A stretch of DNA of 29,393 nt from JAAUTS01 sp038250235 (lineage in GTDB: Bacteria > Verrucomicrobiota > Verrucomicrobiia > Methylacidiphilales > JAAUTS01). The DNA lies in contig JBBSCO010000036.1 of assembly GCA_038250235.1 (NCBI GenBank), forward strand, positions 1-29,393, given 5' to 3'. The position numbers and the translations under genes were made by a program. A model generated the notes under the pieces. That model had not been told where the DNA came from and did not search any database. It saw only the letters and a list, made by a program, of their open reading frames with translations. Below are positions 16,501 to 22,751 of this stretch, one piece after another. The first letter of the stretch is position 1; every line of letters starts with the position of its first letter.

Positions 16501-17401
16501 CTTCTGTGTCGCGGCTCGGATCCTTTTTCAAACAACGGATGATGGTGTCGTCATTACGGATATCGACAACGTTGACCGTGTTGATGCCGAGGTCCAGCAA
16601 CTGGCGGACGACCGTTTTGGTCAGGGGTTCGAAGGCGCGGGCCACAACCAGATCCTGGTTGGCGGTATCACGCACTTCATTGATCAGAACTTTGTAGCTG
16701 ATGACTTCTTCATCAAGGTTCGCGTTCAGCTCGAAATCTTCGATTTGATAAAAAAGGCTGAGAATTTCTTCGTTGGAGCTGTAGCCCAAAGCACGGAGGA
16801 AGGTTGTGATGAGGAATTTACGGCGGCGTTTCCGGCGGTCAAGATGCACATACATCAGGTCGCTGGTGTCGAAAGCCACTTCCAGCCAGGATCCGCGGTC
16901 AGGAATGATACGGAAGGAATAGAGTGTCTTGCCGTTGGCGTGGATGCTGGACTCAAAGCAGATGCCGGGGGAACGGTGCAACTGGCTGACCACAACACGT
17001 TCGGCTCCATTGACGATGAACGTTCCGCGTTCGGTCATCATGGGCAGTTCGCCCATGTAGACTTTTTCTTCGATGATATTGCCTTCGTTACGCAGGCGGA
17101 ACGTCACGTAAAGGGGAGCGGCAAAGGTCGCACCTTCACGCTGACATTCCAGGGAGGACATTTTGGCTTCGGTGATTTCGTAACCGACGAACTCAAGCTT
17201 GATCTTTTCATCATAGCTTTCGATAGGAAACACTTCGGAAAAGACCGCGTGCAAACCTTCTTTTTTCCGTTTACTCACGGGGAGATCGGTCTGCAAAAAA
17301 TCATCATAGGATTTGAGCTGAACTTCGATCAGGTTGGGGACGTCAATTGCGTCCGGAATTTTTCCGAAGTTGATGCGTTCGCCGGTATGTGCCGTTACCA
17401 T
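13562..17401 (-). CDS. rpoB: DNA-directed RNA polymerase subunit beta
   Basis: The 1279-aa beta subunit forms one pincer of RNA polymerase and part of the active site. The rifampicin region reads FFGRSQLSQLMDQTNPLSE (residues 447-465), then LTHKRRLSALGPGGL. The classical resistance positions are wild type: D458, H468 and S473 (E. coli D516, H526, S531). Three neighbouring positions differ from E. coli (Arg for S508, Leu for F514, Thr for N518). Other signatures are RGTFIVNGAERVVVSQLHRSPG, RICPIETPEGPNIGL, the GDKMAGRHGNKG switch region and the C-terminal GGKAQYGGQRYGEMEVWAMEAYGA block. ATG at 17401 is the natural start (MVTAHTGERINFG). It lies 125 bp downstream of rplL, with a hairpin in the spacer that could lower polymerase expression relative to ribosomal proteins. 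Confidence 0.99.
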   Translation of the reverse strand: MVTAHTGERINFGKIPDAIDVPNLIEVQLKSYDDFLQTDLPVSKRKKEGLHAVFSEVFPIESYDEKIKLEFVGYEITEAKMSSLECQREGATFAAPLYVTFRLRNEGNIIEEKVYMGELPMMTERGTFIVNGAERVVVSQLHRSPGICFESSIHANGKTLYSFRIIPDRGSWLEVAFDTSDLMYVHLDRRKRRRKFLITTFLRALGYSSNEEILSLFYQIEDFELNANLDEEVISYKVLINEVRDTANQDLVVARAFEPLTKTVVRQLLDLGINTVNVVDIRNDDTIIRCLKKDPSRDTEDALKDIYKRLRPGDPPTVTNAKALLKRLFFDAKRYDIGRVGRYKINQKLGLGVEQEMRVLTNEDIIASTSYVINLKQGEGSTDDIDHLGSRRVRAVGELLANQCRTGLARTERLVKERMTLFDVNTEGMTPQKLINPKALSAVIRDFFGRSQLSQLMDQTNPLSELTHKRRLSALGPGGLSRDRAGFEVRDVHTSHYGRICPIETPEGPNIGLISSMSSFARINEFGFIETPYRKVISGKVTEKIDYLTADQEENYVVAQANASLGKNGEFLSPKVSVRSKGDFLEVDPAKIHYMDVSTKQLVSVAAGLIPFLEHDDANRALMGSNMQRQGVPLILTEAPLVGTGMEGKVARDSKAVVLSEGTGRVASVTANEIIITKDGELPEGKKKSKTDAENGIFSHKLRKYMRSNAGTCVNQRPLVKKGQKITKGQVIADGPCTDQGELALGRNVLVAFMPWNGYNFEDAILISEKIVKEDIYTSIHIEEFEISARDTKLGPEEITRDIPNVGDEALKNLGPDGVVRIGAEVGPGDILVGKITPKSETELAPEERLLRAIFGEKAADVKDSSLVVPSGTYGIVMDVKVTAGNTKVKLEKLSPTEAKRQGKAIGDKYAKKTSELTEELTQSLSNILLNEKIPLDVVNAETGEIIIPANRKITKTLLRKMAAVYDHIEIDPSPIRIKIREIISMFEAKFQQLENEKDMEMDRVEAGDDIDPGIIKQVKVYVASKRKLSVGDKMAGRHGNKGVVANIVPEADMPFLPDGSPVDIVLNPLGVPSRMNVGQVLETHLGIAARILGFKVATPVFDGISENQIRSYLKEAGLDEDGKTVLYDGRTGESFDQRVVVGQIYMLKLGHMVADKIHARAVGPYSLVTQQPLGGKAQYGGQRYGEMEVWAMEAYGAAYTLQELLTVKSDDVPGRTRIYESIVKGDNSLQAGTPESFNVLIKEMQSLCLDIKVGERSKDGSDQIKNHNDDYGASARSS

Positions 17402-17484
17402 AATGTGCTTGCCTTGTCTTTTAACGTTTACTCTGCCACTTGCGGATATCGTTCCTCCGCATTTCTTATAAAAATGTCAGGAAA

Positions 17485-17506
17485 CGGGAGAAGTTGCCCT
17501 CTCCCG
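17485..17506 (-). terminator. Attenuator-like hairpin between rplL and rpoB
   Basis: A 7-bp perfect stem CGGGAGA/TCTCCCG with an 8-nt loop is followed on the minus strand by TTTCC and, 6 nt later, TTTTT. It starts 21 nt after the rplL stop. The imperfect T-tract suggests partial termination. A transcription attenuator in this exact spacer is known from E. coli rplL-rpoB, where it lets most transcripts stop after the ribosomal-protein genes. Confidence 0.5.
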
Positions 17507-17526
17507 ATCCTGTAGGTGAAGAGATC

Positions 17527-17907
17527 TTACTTGATCTCAACTTTGGCGCCAGCAGCCTCAAGCTTTTTCTTGATGTCTTCTGCTTCTTCCTTGGTTGCAC
17601 CCTCTTTGAGGGTCTTCGGTGCGCCTTCGACCAAAGCTTTGGCCTCAGCCAAGCCCAGACCGGCGACGGCAGCACGAACTTCCTTAATAACGCCGATCTT
17701 GTTCGATCCGGCCTCCTTGAGGATAACGTCAAATGCTGTCTTTTCTTCAGCGGGTGCAGCGGCTGCGCCACCAGCAGGGGCTGCTGCGGCCACAGGTGCG
17801 GCTGCGCTGACTCCCCATTTTTCTTCAAGTTTCTTCACGAGGTCAGCGGCTTCGAGCACGGTCAAGGTGCTCAGCTGACTTACCAATGTTTCCAGATCTG
17901 CTGCCAT
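17527..17907 (-). CDS. rplL: 50S ribosomal protein L7/L12
   Basis: This is the flexible stalk protein of the large ribosomal subunit; it recruits and stimulates translational GTPases. The 126-aa protein starts MAADLETLVSQLSTLTVLEA (N-terminal dimerisation helices that bind L10). It continues through an alanine/proline-rich hinge (about residues 36-52) into the C-terminal factor-binding domain, with EKTAFDVILKEAG, KIGVIKEVRAAVAGLGLAEAK and EGAPKTLKEG. The frame is open for 29 more codons upstream, but the ATG at 17907 gives the exact family N-terminus, and the upstream part falls in the hairpin-rich rplJ-rplL spacer. No Shine-Dalgarno is visible ahead of the ATG. Several copies per ribosome are needed, so expression above rplJ is expected; the structured spacer may serve this. 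Confidence 0.98.
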   Translation of the reverse strand: MAADLETLVSQLSTLTVLEAADLVKKLEEKWGVSAAAPVAAAAPAGGAAAAPAEEKTAFDVILKEAGSNKIGVIKEVRAAVAGLGLAEAKALVEGAPKTLKEGATKEEAEDIKKKLEAAGAKVEIK

Positions 17908-17932
17908 ACTTTTATTTTGGAGATGAACGTTT

Positions 17933-18027
17933 GTTGCTTCCGCAACTCCAGCCCATCTATACTCCAGGTTTTCGGTTTTTCTAGCGGACAACACCTGTTG
18001 TCCAATTATCCCGGAAAGGCTTCCGGG
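17933..18027 (-). promoter_or_regulatory. Three-hairpin element in the rplJ-rplL spacer
   Basis: The 188-bp spacer contains three perfect stem-loops on the transcribed strand. The first is CCCGGAA-GCCT-TTCCGGG (18027-18010). The second is GGACAACA/TGTTGTCC around a 2-nt centre (18003-17986; realistically 7 bp plus a tetraloop). The third is GTTGC-GGAA-GCAAC (17946-17933), which carries a GNRA-type tetraloop and ends 25 nt before the rplL ATG. None has a T-run, so they are not terminators. Candidate roles are RNA processing, mRNA stabilisation, translation control of rplL or protein binding. Confidence 0.45.
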
Positions 18028-18095
18028 CTAGAGAAAACACATTGCCTTTTTGTTTGTTCGATCCCGTCCCCTTTCAGGAAGCAGGATCAAAAGTT

Positions 18096-18608
18096 TTAGT
18101 CGCCTTTCTCCGCGTGAGCCTTGATGACCTGTGCCAATTGCGAGGCGGGCACGTTGATGATCGAAGCCAAACGTTGAGCAGGTGTGTTGAACAAGCCAAG
18201 CAACTTGGCCAGGAGCACTTCGCGGGAAGGAAGGTCGGCAATGGCCAACACGTCTTCCGAGCTCAAGACCGAGCGGTCGACAATGCCGACGCGGATCTTG
18301 GGTTTCTCAAACTCTGATTTGAAGTTTTTCAGGATCTTGGCCGTGCCCGCGATGTCCGATTCGCCGAAAACAACGGCGGTCTGGCCGCTGAGGTAGTCGT
18401 CAACTTGTGGCAACTGGGCATCGCTCAGGGCGCGGCGCAGGAAGGTGTTCTTCACCACATGGATTTCAGATTTCACCGCATCCAGACGGTTGCGGAGTTC
18501 GCTGAACTGGTCGACGGTGATGCCGGTGTAATCGGTCACGAGGATGAAGGGCGAGTTCTGAACCCAGGCCTGAACTTCACTGACAACGGAAATTTTTTCT
18601 TTTCTCAT
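18096..18608 (-). CDS. rplJ: 50S ribosomal protein L10
   Basis: L10 forms the base of the ribosomal stalk: its N-terminal domain binds 23S rRNA and its C-terminal helix carries L7/L12 dimers. The 170-aa protein shows the family pattern MRKEKISVVSEVQAWVQNSPFILVTDYTGITV, then ELRNRLDAV, VVKNTFLRRAL, AVVFGESDIAGTAKIL, and DLPSREVLLAKLLGLFNTPAQRLA before the C-terminal L12-binding helix (residues about 140-165). The ATG at 18608 is 35 bp downstream of the rplA stop. The usual long L10 leader found upstream of rplJ in many bacteria does not fit in this short gap, which makes the structured spacer after this gene more notable. Confidence 0.98.
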   Translation of the reverse strand: MRKEKISVVSEVQAWVQNSPFILVTDYTGITVDQFSELRNRLDAVKSEIHVVKNTFLRRALSDAQLPQVDDYLSGQTAVVFGESDIAGTAKILKNFKSEFEKPKIRVGIVDRSVLSSEDVLAIADLPSREVLLAKLLGLFNTPAQRLASIINVPASQLAQVIKAHAEKGD

Positions 18609-18643
18609 GGTAGTCTTATTAGAGGTTTGCGTTTCTTTCCGGA

Positions 18644-19345
18644 TTAATCGACGGCCTTGGTGGAGACTTCGATTCTGATGCCAGGCGAAAAAGTTGAAGC
18701 CAGAACACAGTTTTTGATGTATTTCCCCTTCGCGCTGGAGGGCTTTGCCTTGGAAATGGCAGCTAGAACGGTCGCCGCATTTTCAGTAAGAAGCTTCTCG
18801 TCGAAGGAAACTTTTCCGCAGACCACGGTCAGGTTGGAAGTCTTGTCAATTTTGTATTCGACACGACCGGCCTTGCACTCGCGGACAGCTTTGGCGGCAT
18901 CTTCCGAAACGGTTCCAGTTTTGGGATTGGGCATGAGGCCACGGGGTCCAAGAACCTTGCCGAGCTTACGGACTTCGGTCATGGCTTCAGGGGTGGCGAC
19001 AGCAACATCAAAGCCCTGGAAACCTTCGGTAACCTTTTTGATAAGATCTTCGAACCCGACAAAGTCGGCACCGGCGGCCCTGGCGTCTTCGGCGGCTTTA
19101 CCGGTAGCGAAGACCAGCACGCGGACTTTTTTTCCGGAACCATTGGGAAGAGCCACCGTGCCACGGATCATCTGATCACTTTGGCGGGGGTCGACACCGA
19201 GGCTGAAGGAAAGTTCAACCGTTTGGTCGGATTTACCGGCAGGCATCTTTTTCAGAATCTGCACGGCTTCTTCCAGTTTGTATTCTTTTCTCGAATCAAC
19301 GAGCTCTGCTGCCTTGCGGTAGCGCTTACTTGCTATTTTAGCCAT
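18644..19345 (-). CDS. rplA: 50S ribosomal protein L1
   Basis: L1 binds the mobile stalk of 23S rRNA near the E site and in many bacteria represses translation of the rplK-rplA mRNA. The 233-aa length is typical. The sequence holds KRYRKAAELVDSRKEYKLEEAV at the N-terminus, the first RNA-binding half with VDPRQSDQMIRGTVALPNGSG, and the highly conserved GPRGLMPNPKTGTV block in domain II. It ends in GPR-typical CVLASTFSPGIRIE. The ATG at 19345 is preceded by AAAGGA about 6 nt upstream. It lies 102 bp downstream of rplK; that spacer can fold a TGTCC/GGACA hairpin, which could be part of an L1-responsive structure but does not clearly match the known L1 site. Confidence 0.98.
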   Translation of the reverse strand: MAKIASKRYRKAAELVDSRKEYKLEEAVQILKKMPAGKSDQTVELSFSLGVDPRQSDQMIRGTVALPNGSGKKVRVLVFATGKAAEDARAAGADFVGFEDLIKKVTEGFQGFDVAVATPEAMTEVRKLGKVLGPRGLMPNPKTGTVSEDAAKAVRECKAGRVEYKIDKTSNLTVVCGKVSFDEKLLTENAATVLAAISKAKPSSAKGKYIKNCVLASTFSPGIRIEVSTKAVD

Positions 19346-19447
19346 TTTTTATCCTTTGTTGCAGTTCCAGCGGGTTTTGGTTTGCGGCCTCGACCCTCCT
19401 GCTTTAAATGTCCGTCCGGAGCTGGCCCAGGACAGACCCGAAATAAA

Positions 19448-19873
19448 TCAATCAACGATCTCGATACCTGCCTGACGGGCCGTTCCAGCAATAATCTTGA
19501 AGGCAGCTGCGTCGGTGCGGGCGTTCAAATCTTTCATTTTTAACTTGGCGATATCGGCGACCTGTTTCTTGGTCACTTTACCGACTTTGACACGGTTGGG
19601 TTCTTTGGAGCCTGCGGCGATATTGGCGGCCTTTTTCAGAAGCACGGCAGCCGGGGGGCTCTTGGTGATGAAGGTGAAGGTTTTGTCCTTATAGACCGTG
19701 ATCACCACAGGAAGGATGTTGCCCGCGTCTTTTTGAGTCCTGGCGTTGAATTCTTTGCAGAACGCCATGATATTCACGCCTGCCTGACCCAAAGCAGGAC
19801 CGACCGGGGGCGCAGGGTTTGCGGCTCCGGCTGGAATCTGCAACTTGATATTTGCTACTACTTCTTTTGCCAT
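19448..19873 (-). CDS. rplK: 50S ribosomal protein L11
   Basis: L11 binds the GTPase-associated region of 23S rRNA and is needed for factor binding and the stringent response. The 141-aa protein has the canonical KLQIPAGAANPAPPVGPALGQAGVNIMAFCKEFNA start, with the proline-rich element that contacts thiostrepton, and the C-terminal RNA-binding domain with ITVYKDKTFTFITKSPPAAVLLKKAA. The length equals the usual 141-142 aa. The ATG at 19873 lies 45 bp after the nusG stop. Gene order secE-nusG-rplK-rplA is the near-universal bacterial arrangement and confirms the assignments. Confidence 0.98.
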   Translation of the reverse strand: MAKEVVANIKLQIPAGAANPAPPVGPALGQAGVNIMAFCKEFNARTQKDAGNILPVVITVYKDKTFTFITKSPPAAVLLKKAANIAAGSKEPNRVKVGKVTKKQVADIAKLKMKDLNARTDAAAFKIIAGTARQAGIEIVD

Positions 19874-19918
19874 AAATTTTTTCTTCTGTCCGCAATCCGG
19901 ATTCCGGATCGCGAAAAA

Positions 19919-20521
19919 CTAGAGTTTTTCAACCTGCCAATATTCCAACTCCACAGGAGTGGAACGCCCGAAAATGCTGACGTCCACCTGGACACGTCCG
20001 CGCTCTTCATCCACGGAGCCAATAAGACCTTCCTGTCCTTCAAAAGGCCCGTCACCAACGCGAACCTTGTCGCCCATGGCAAAGGAAATTTTCGGGGTGA
20101 CCCGCTCTTCTTTTTCGCGGATCTGGGAAAGCATCCCCTCCACTTCCGAAGCACGCATGGCGATCGGATTCTGGCCGTCGGCAAAGCCGATCACACCGGG
20201 GGTTTCCTGCACAAAATACCAGGTCTCACCAACGATCTTCTTTTCCTCGTCGTAAAGATACATGGAAACGAAAACATAGCCGGGATAAAGTTTGCGCTCG
20301 GTCTCGATCTTTTTTCCTTTTTTAACTTCGGAAATACGTTCGGTCGGAATGACGATCTCATGGATGTTGTCACCCATTTCTTCGGTTCGCATGCGGCTGA
20401 CCATGTGCTTGCGCACATTGTCTTCCTGACCGGAGAGGACATGTAGGGCAAACCACTGGGAAGGATACTTGCGGGGCGTCTGCTCCACCTCACCCGTTGT
20501 ATCTAATGTTTCGTCACTCAT
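19919..20521 (-). CDS. nusG: Transcription termination/antitermination factor NusG
   Basis: NusG (bacterial Spt5) binds RNA polymerase through its N-terminal NGN domain and links it to Rho or the ribosome through a C-terminal KOW domain. This 200-aa protein has a 20-aa acidic lead-in, then WFALHVLSGQEDNVRKHM (NGN start, about residues 23-40), PTERISEVKKGKKIETERKLYPGYVFV (about 59-85), and a KOW motif in GDKVRVGDGPFEGQEGLIGSVDEERGRVQV (about 149-178). It is somewhat longer than the 181-aa E. coli protein because of the N-terminal extension and a charged linker. The ATG at 20521 lies only 4 bp after the secE stop, implying translational coupling. Confidence 0.98.
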   Translation of the reverse strand: MSDETLDTTGEVEQTPRKYPSQWFALHVLSGQEDNVRKHMVSRMRTEEMGDNIHEIVIPTERISEVKKGKKIETERKLYPGYVFVSMYLYDEEKKIVGETWYFVQETPGVIGFADGQNPIAMRASEVEGMLSQIREKEERVTPKISFAMGDKVRVGDGPFEGQEGLIGSVDEERGRVQVDVSIFGRSTPVELEYWQVEKL

Positions 20522-20525
20522 GATT

Positions 20526-20828
20526 TTAGAAATTCACCAGCCAACCGACGAGTTTGTTGATCGCAAAATCAAAACCTGTGATGTAACCCGCCATCAGAAG
20601 GGTGGCCACGCAAATGACAATCGTGGTATCGATCAGCACCTTGTATTTTCGGAATCCCGTTTGCTCGGGATCCCAAGGCCACGTACATTTGGCCAATTCA
20701 ACCCTGACTTCACGGACAAACCTGACAATCCGGGTTCTGTATGCCATAACGACAAACAGAACCAGAACGACCAGACCGTAAACCAAAGCCGCCACCAGCC
20801 AGCTACCACCAATTTTAAAAGCTTCCAT
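20526..20828 (-). CDS. secE: Preprotein translocase subunit SecE
   Basis: SecE clamps SecY in the inner-membrane protein channel. The 100-aa protein has two predicted transmembrane helices, about residues 11-29 and 66-90. Between them is the amphipathic conserved segment RFVREVRVELAKCTWPWDPE, which matches the SecE hallmark (EV-x-x-EL-x-K-x-TWP). Most bacteria outside the gamma-proteobacteria have a single-helix SecE of about 60-65 aa, so the extra N-terminal helix is slightly unusual, though E. coli SecE has three helices. The ATG at 20828 lies 16 bp from the 3' end of tRNA-Trp, and nusG follows by 4 bp. Confidence 0.96.
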   Translation of the reverse strand: MEAFKIGGSWLVAALVYGLVVLVLFVVMAYRTRIVRFVREVRVELAKCTWPWDPEQTGFRKYKVLIDTTIVICVATLLMAGYITGFDFAINKLVGWLVNF

Positions 20829-20844
20829 TCTATCTTTCTTCGTA

Positions 20845-20917
20845 CAGGGCAGGGGGGACTCGAACCCACAACCCTCGGTTTTGGAGACCGGTACTCTACC
20901 AATTGAGCTACTGCCCT
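20845..20917 (-). tRNA. trnW: tRNA-Trp (anticodon CCA)
   Basis: The minus strand folds as a full cloverleaf of 73 nt. It has acceptor AGGGCAG/CTGCCCT with discriminator G, a D-arm containing AGCTCAATTGGTAGAGT, anticodon loop CTCCAAA with CCA at 20884-20882, and a T-arm with GGTTCGAGTCC. CCA is not encoded at the 3' end. It sits between tuf and secE, the classic place for tRNA-Trp in bacterial tuf-secE-nusG operons. Confidence 0.98.
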
Positions 20918-21001
20918 TTACATTACAAAGGAAAAGACCAAACCCGCTTTAGACGGATTTGGCGTCTTTCCGAATCTTCCAAGCTACGCTAGCCGCGCGG
21001 C

Positions 21002-22195
21002 TTACGCAATGATTTCAACAACACGACCTGCACCGACAGTGCGGCCACCTTCACGGATGGCGAAGCGCATTTGCTGCTCCATGGCCACTGGTGTGATGAG
21101 CTCGATTACCAGCTCGATGTTGTCTCCAGGCATGACCATTTCAACGCCTTCTTTGGGGTTGGCGATACCGGTCACGTCGGTTGTGCGGAAATAGAACTGG
21201 GGACGATAACCCGCGAAGAAGGGGGTATGACGGCCACCCTCATCTTTGCTTAGGATATACACCGTCGCCTTGAACTTGGTGTGAGGCTTGATGGAACCGG
21301 GCTTGGACAGAACCTGTCCGCGCTCAACGTCTTCCTTCTTCACACCACGCAGCAAGAGACCCACGTTGTCGCCGGCTTCGGCGTTGTCGAGGAGCTTGCG
21401 GAACATTTCAATGTCGGTGACGGTTGTTTTGACCGTGGGCTTGATGCCGACGATTTCAACTTCTTCGTTCTTGTTCAGAACACCACGTTCGACACGGCCC
21501 GTAACAACGGTGCCACGGCCGGCGATGTTGAAGACGTCTTCCACAGCCATGAGGAAGGGCTGATCCTTGGCGCGTTCAGGCATGGGGATGTATTTGTCGA
21601 CAGCTTCCATCAGGTCCAGAATGCACTTGGCACCGGGAGCGTTGATATCGGCAGCTTCGAGGGCTTTCAAAGCGGAACCGCGGACAATAGGGATGGTGTC
21701 GCCGGGGAATTCATATTTGGTGAGTAGTTCGCGAACTTCGAGTTCAACGAGGTCGAGCAATTCAGCATCGTCAACCATGTCAACTTTGTTCATGAAGACC
21801 ACGAGGGCAGGAACGCCGACCTGACGGGCCAAAAGGATGTGTTCGCGGGTCTGAGGCATTGGGCCGTCAGCGGCGCTGACAACGAGAATAGCTCCGTCCA
21901 TCTGGGCAGCACCAGTGATCATGTTTTTGACATAGTCAGCGTGGCCTGGGCAATCGACGTGGGCATAGTGGCGGGCCTCGGTCTGGTACTCAACGTGCGT
22001 CGTGTTGATCGTGATACCACGCTCTTTTTCTTCAGGAGCGTTGTCGATCGAGGAATAGTCGCGGGCTTCAGCGAAGCCTTTTTTCGACAAGATTGTGCAG
22101 ATGGCTGCGGTGAGGGTTGTTTTCCCGTGGTCAACGTGGCCGATGGTGCCGATGTTAACGTGGGGTTTGATACGTGCGAATGCTTCTTTTGCCAT
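21002..22195 (-). CDS. tuf: Translation elongation factor Tu
   Basis: EF-Tu delivers aminoacyl-tRNA to the ribosome using GTP. The 397-aa protein contains the P-loop GHVDHGKTTLTAA, switch II with DCPGHADYVKNM, the guanine-specificity motifs NKVDMVDD and GSALKALE, and the domain II/III signatures GRGTVVTGRVERG and GRTVGAGRV near the C-terminus. Insertion-free length and close agreement with bacterial EF-Tu leave no doubt. It is bracketed by tRNA-Thr upstream (102 bp) and tRNA-Trp downstream (84 bp), as in tufB-type operons. A perfect 12-bp palindrome AGCCGCGCGGCT (20991-21002) overlaps the first base position of the stop codon and may form a short hairpin at the mRNA 3' end. Confidence 0.99.
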   Translation of the reverse strand: MAKEAFARIKPHVNIGTIGHVDHGKTTLTAAICTILSKKGFAEARDYSSIDNAPEEKERGITINTTHVEYQTEARHYAHVDCPGHADYVKNMITGAAQMDGAILVVSAADGPMPQTREHILLARQVGVPALVVFMNKVDMVDDAELLDLVELEVRELLTKYEFPGDTIPIVRGSALKALEAADINAPGAKCILDLMEAVDKYIPMPERAKDQPFLMAVEDVFNIAGRGTVVTGRVERGVLNKNEEVEIVGIKPTVKTTVTDIEMFRKLLDNAEAGDNVGLLLRGVKKEDVERGQVLSKPGSIKPHTKFKATVYILSKDEGGRHTPFFAGYRPQFYFRTTDVTGIANPKEGVEMVMPGDNIELVIELITPVAMEQQMRFAIREGGRTVGAGRVVEIIA

Positions 22196-22297
22196 AAATA
22201 TATCCTTAATCTGTCGTTATCACTGTCTTCTGTGCCTGTTTTGCGTTTCCTCCTATGGAACCTGCGTTATTTTTTCTGCCGTCACCCGTTGGTGGAC

Positions 22298-22370
22298 AGC
22301 CCACGAACGGGCTTGAACCGTCGACCTCGTCCTTACCAAGGACGTGCTCTACCAACTGAGCTACGTGGGC
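22298..22370 (-). tRNA. trnT: tRNA-Thr (anticodon GGT)
   Basis: The minus strand gives a 73-nt cloverleaf. It has acceptor GCCCACG/CGTGGGC with discriminator T, D-arm AGCTCAGTTGGTAGAGC, anticodon stem CGTCC/GGACG with loop TTGGTAA (anticodon GGT), and T-arm GGTTCAAGCCC. No CCA is encoded. It is the first gene behind the strong promoter at 22487-22515 and precedes tuf, as in other tufB-type operons. Confidence 0.98.
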
Positions 22371-22377
22371 AAAACCC

Positions 22378-22399
22378 ACCGAACCGACTACGGCTCGGT
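22378..22399 (-). promoter_or_regulatory. Leader hairpin directly 5' of tRNA-Thr
   Basis: As RNA, ACCGAGCCG-UAGU-CGGUUCGGU forms a 9-bp stem (one G-U pair) with a 4-nt loop, followed by GGGUUUU and then the tRNA. The layout resembles a weak intrinsic terminator or an RNase P/RNase III processing signal. The 3' flank GUGGG can also pair with the CCCAC of the tRNA acceptor stem. Confidence 0.5.
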
Positions 22400-22486
22400 C
22401 CTGAAAGTATTTTACCAAGTTTCCCTTCCACCCATTTCATCTGTACAAGGCACACGTCCAGACTAAATGAGTGAAAGGGAAGGAAT

Positions 22487-22546
22487 GTTCTACGGATTCA
22501 AGCTCGGGGTGTCAACAAATTCATTTAAAAATAATAGTTTATTTGA
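22487..22546 (-). promoter_or_regulatory. Strong promoter with UP-like element for the tRNA-Thr/tuf operon
   Basis: Minus strand TTGACA (22515-22510) is a perfect -35 box, followed by a 17-nt spacer and TAGAAC (22492-22487) as -10. Just upstream (22516-22546) is an AT-rich stretch with AATAAACTATTATTTTTAAA character, like the UP elements of stable-RNA promoters. Transcription would start about 110 nt before tRNA-Thr. This is the only strong promoter visible for the tuf-to-rpoC genes. Confidence 0.7.
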
Positions 22547-22751
22547 GGACACGGTCTGAGTTTTGCTTACCCCTCTGACTTTCCGAGCGAAAGAAGTCAA
22601 TTACTTAAGAGGAGTTAAGTATATGTCCCTCAGGATTTTCTTCCTTGATGGGCTCTGAACGTTTTAGAAAAGGAGTGATTGAAGAGGAAAGCCGGAGCAA
22701 CACCTTGAATTCCGATGTTGCCTCCCAAAAAAGTTTTGCAGGGTAGCACTA
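22547..22751. other. Spacer between the FHA gene and the tRNA-Thr promoter
   Basis: No gene is seen. A hairpin with arms GGAGCAACA / TGTTGCCTCC (22694-22725; one bulged base) follows the FHA stop and may mark the 3' end of the pyrimidine operon, although no T-run follows. A 7-bp inverted repeat TACTTAA-GAGGAG-TTAAGTA (22602-22621) lies about 90 bp upstream of the -35 box and might be a regulator site. Confidence 0.4.

Noticed and set aside
15914..17515. A 533-codon open frame on the plus strand opposite rpoB
   Set aside because: Same reason: antisense shadow of a strongly biased, complete gene, with no promoter or start signal.
17908..17994. N-terminal extension of rplL by 29 codons
   Set aside because: L7/L12 proteins begin at MAADLETLV; the extension overlaps spacer hairpins and has no homology.
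22623..22658. 11-codon plus-strand frame behind GAGGAG
   Set aside because: Too short, on the opposite strand to its surroundings, and the GAGGAG is the centre of an inverted repeat.
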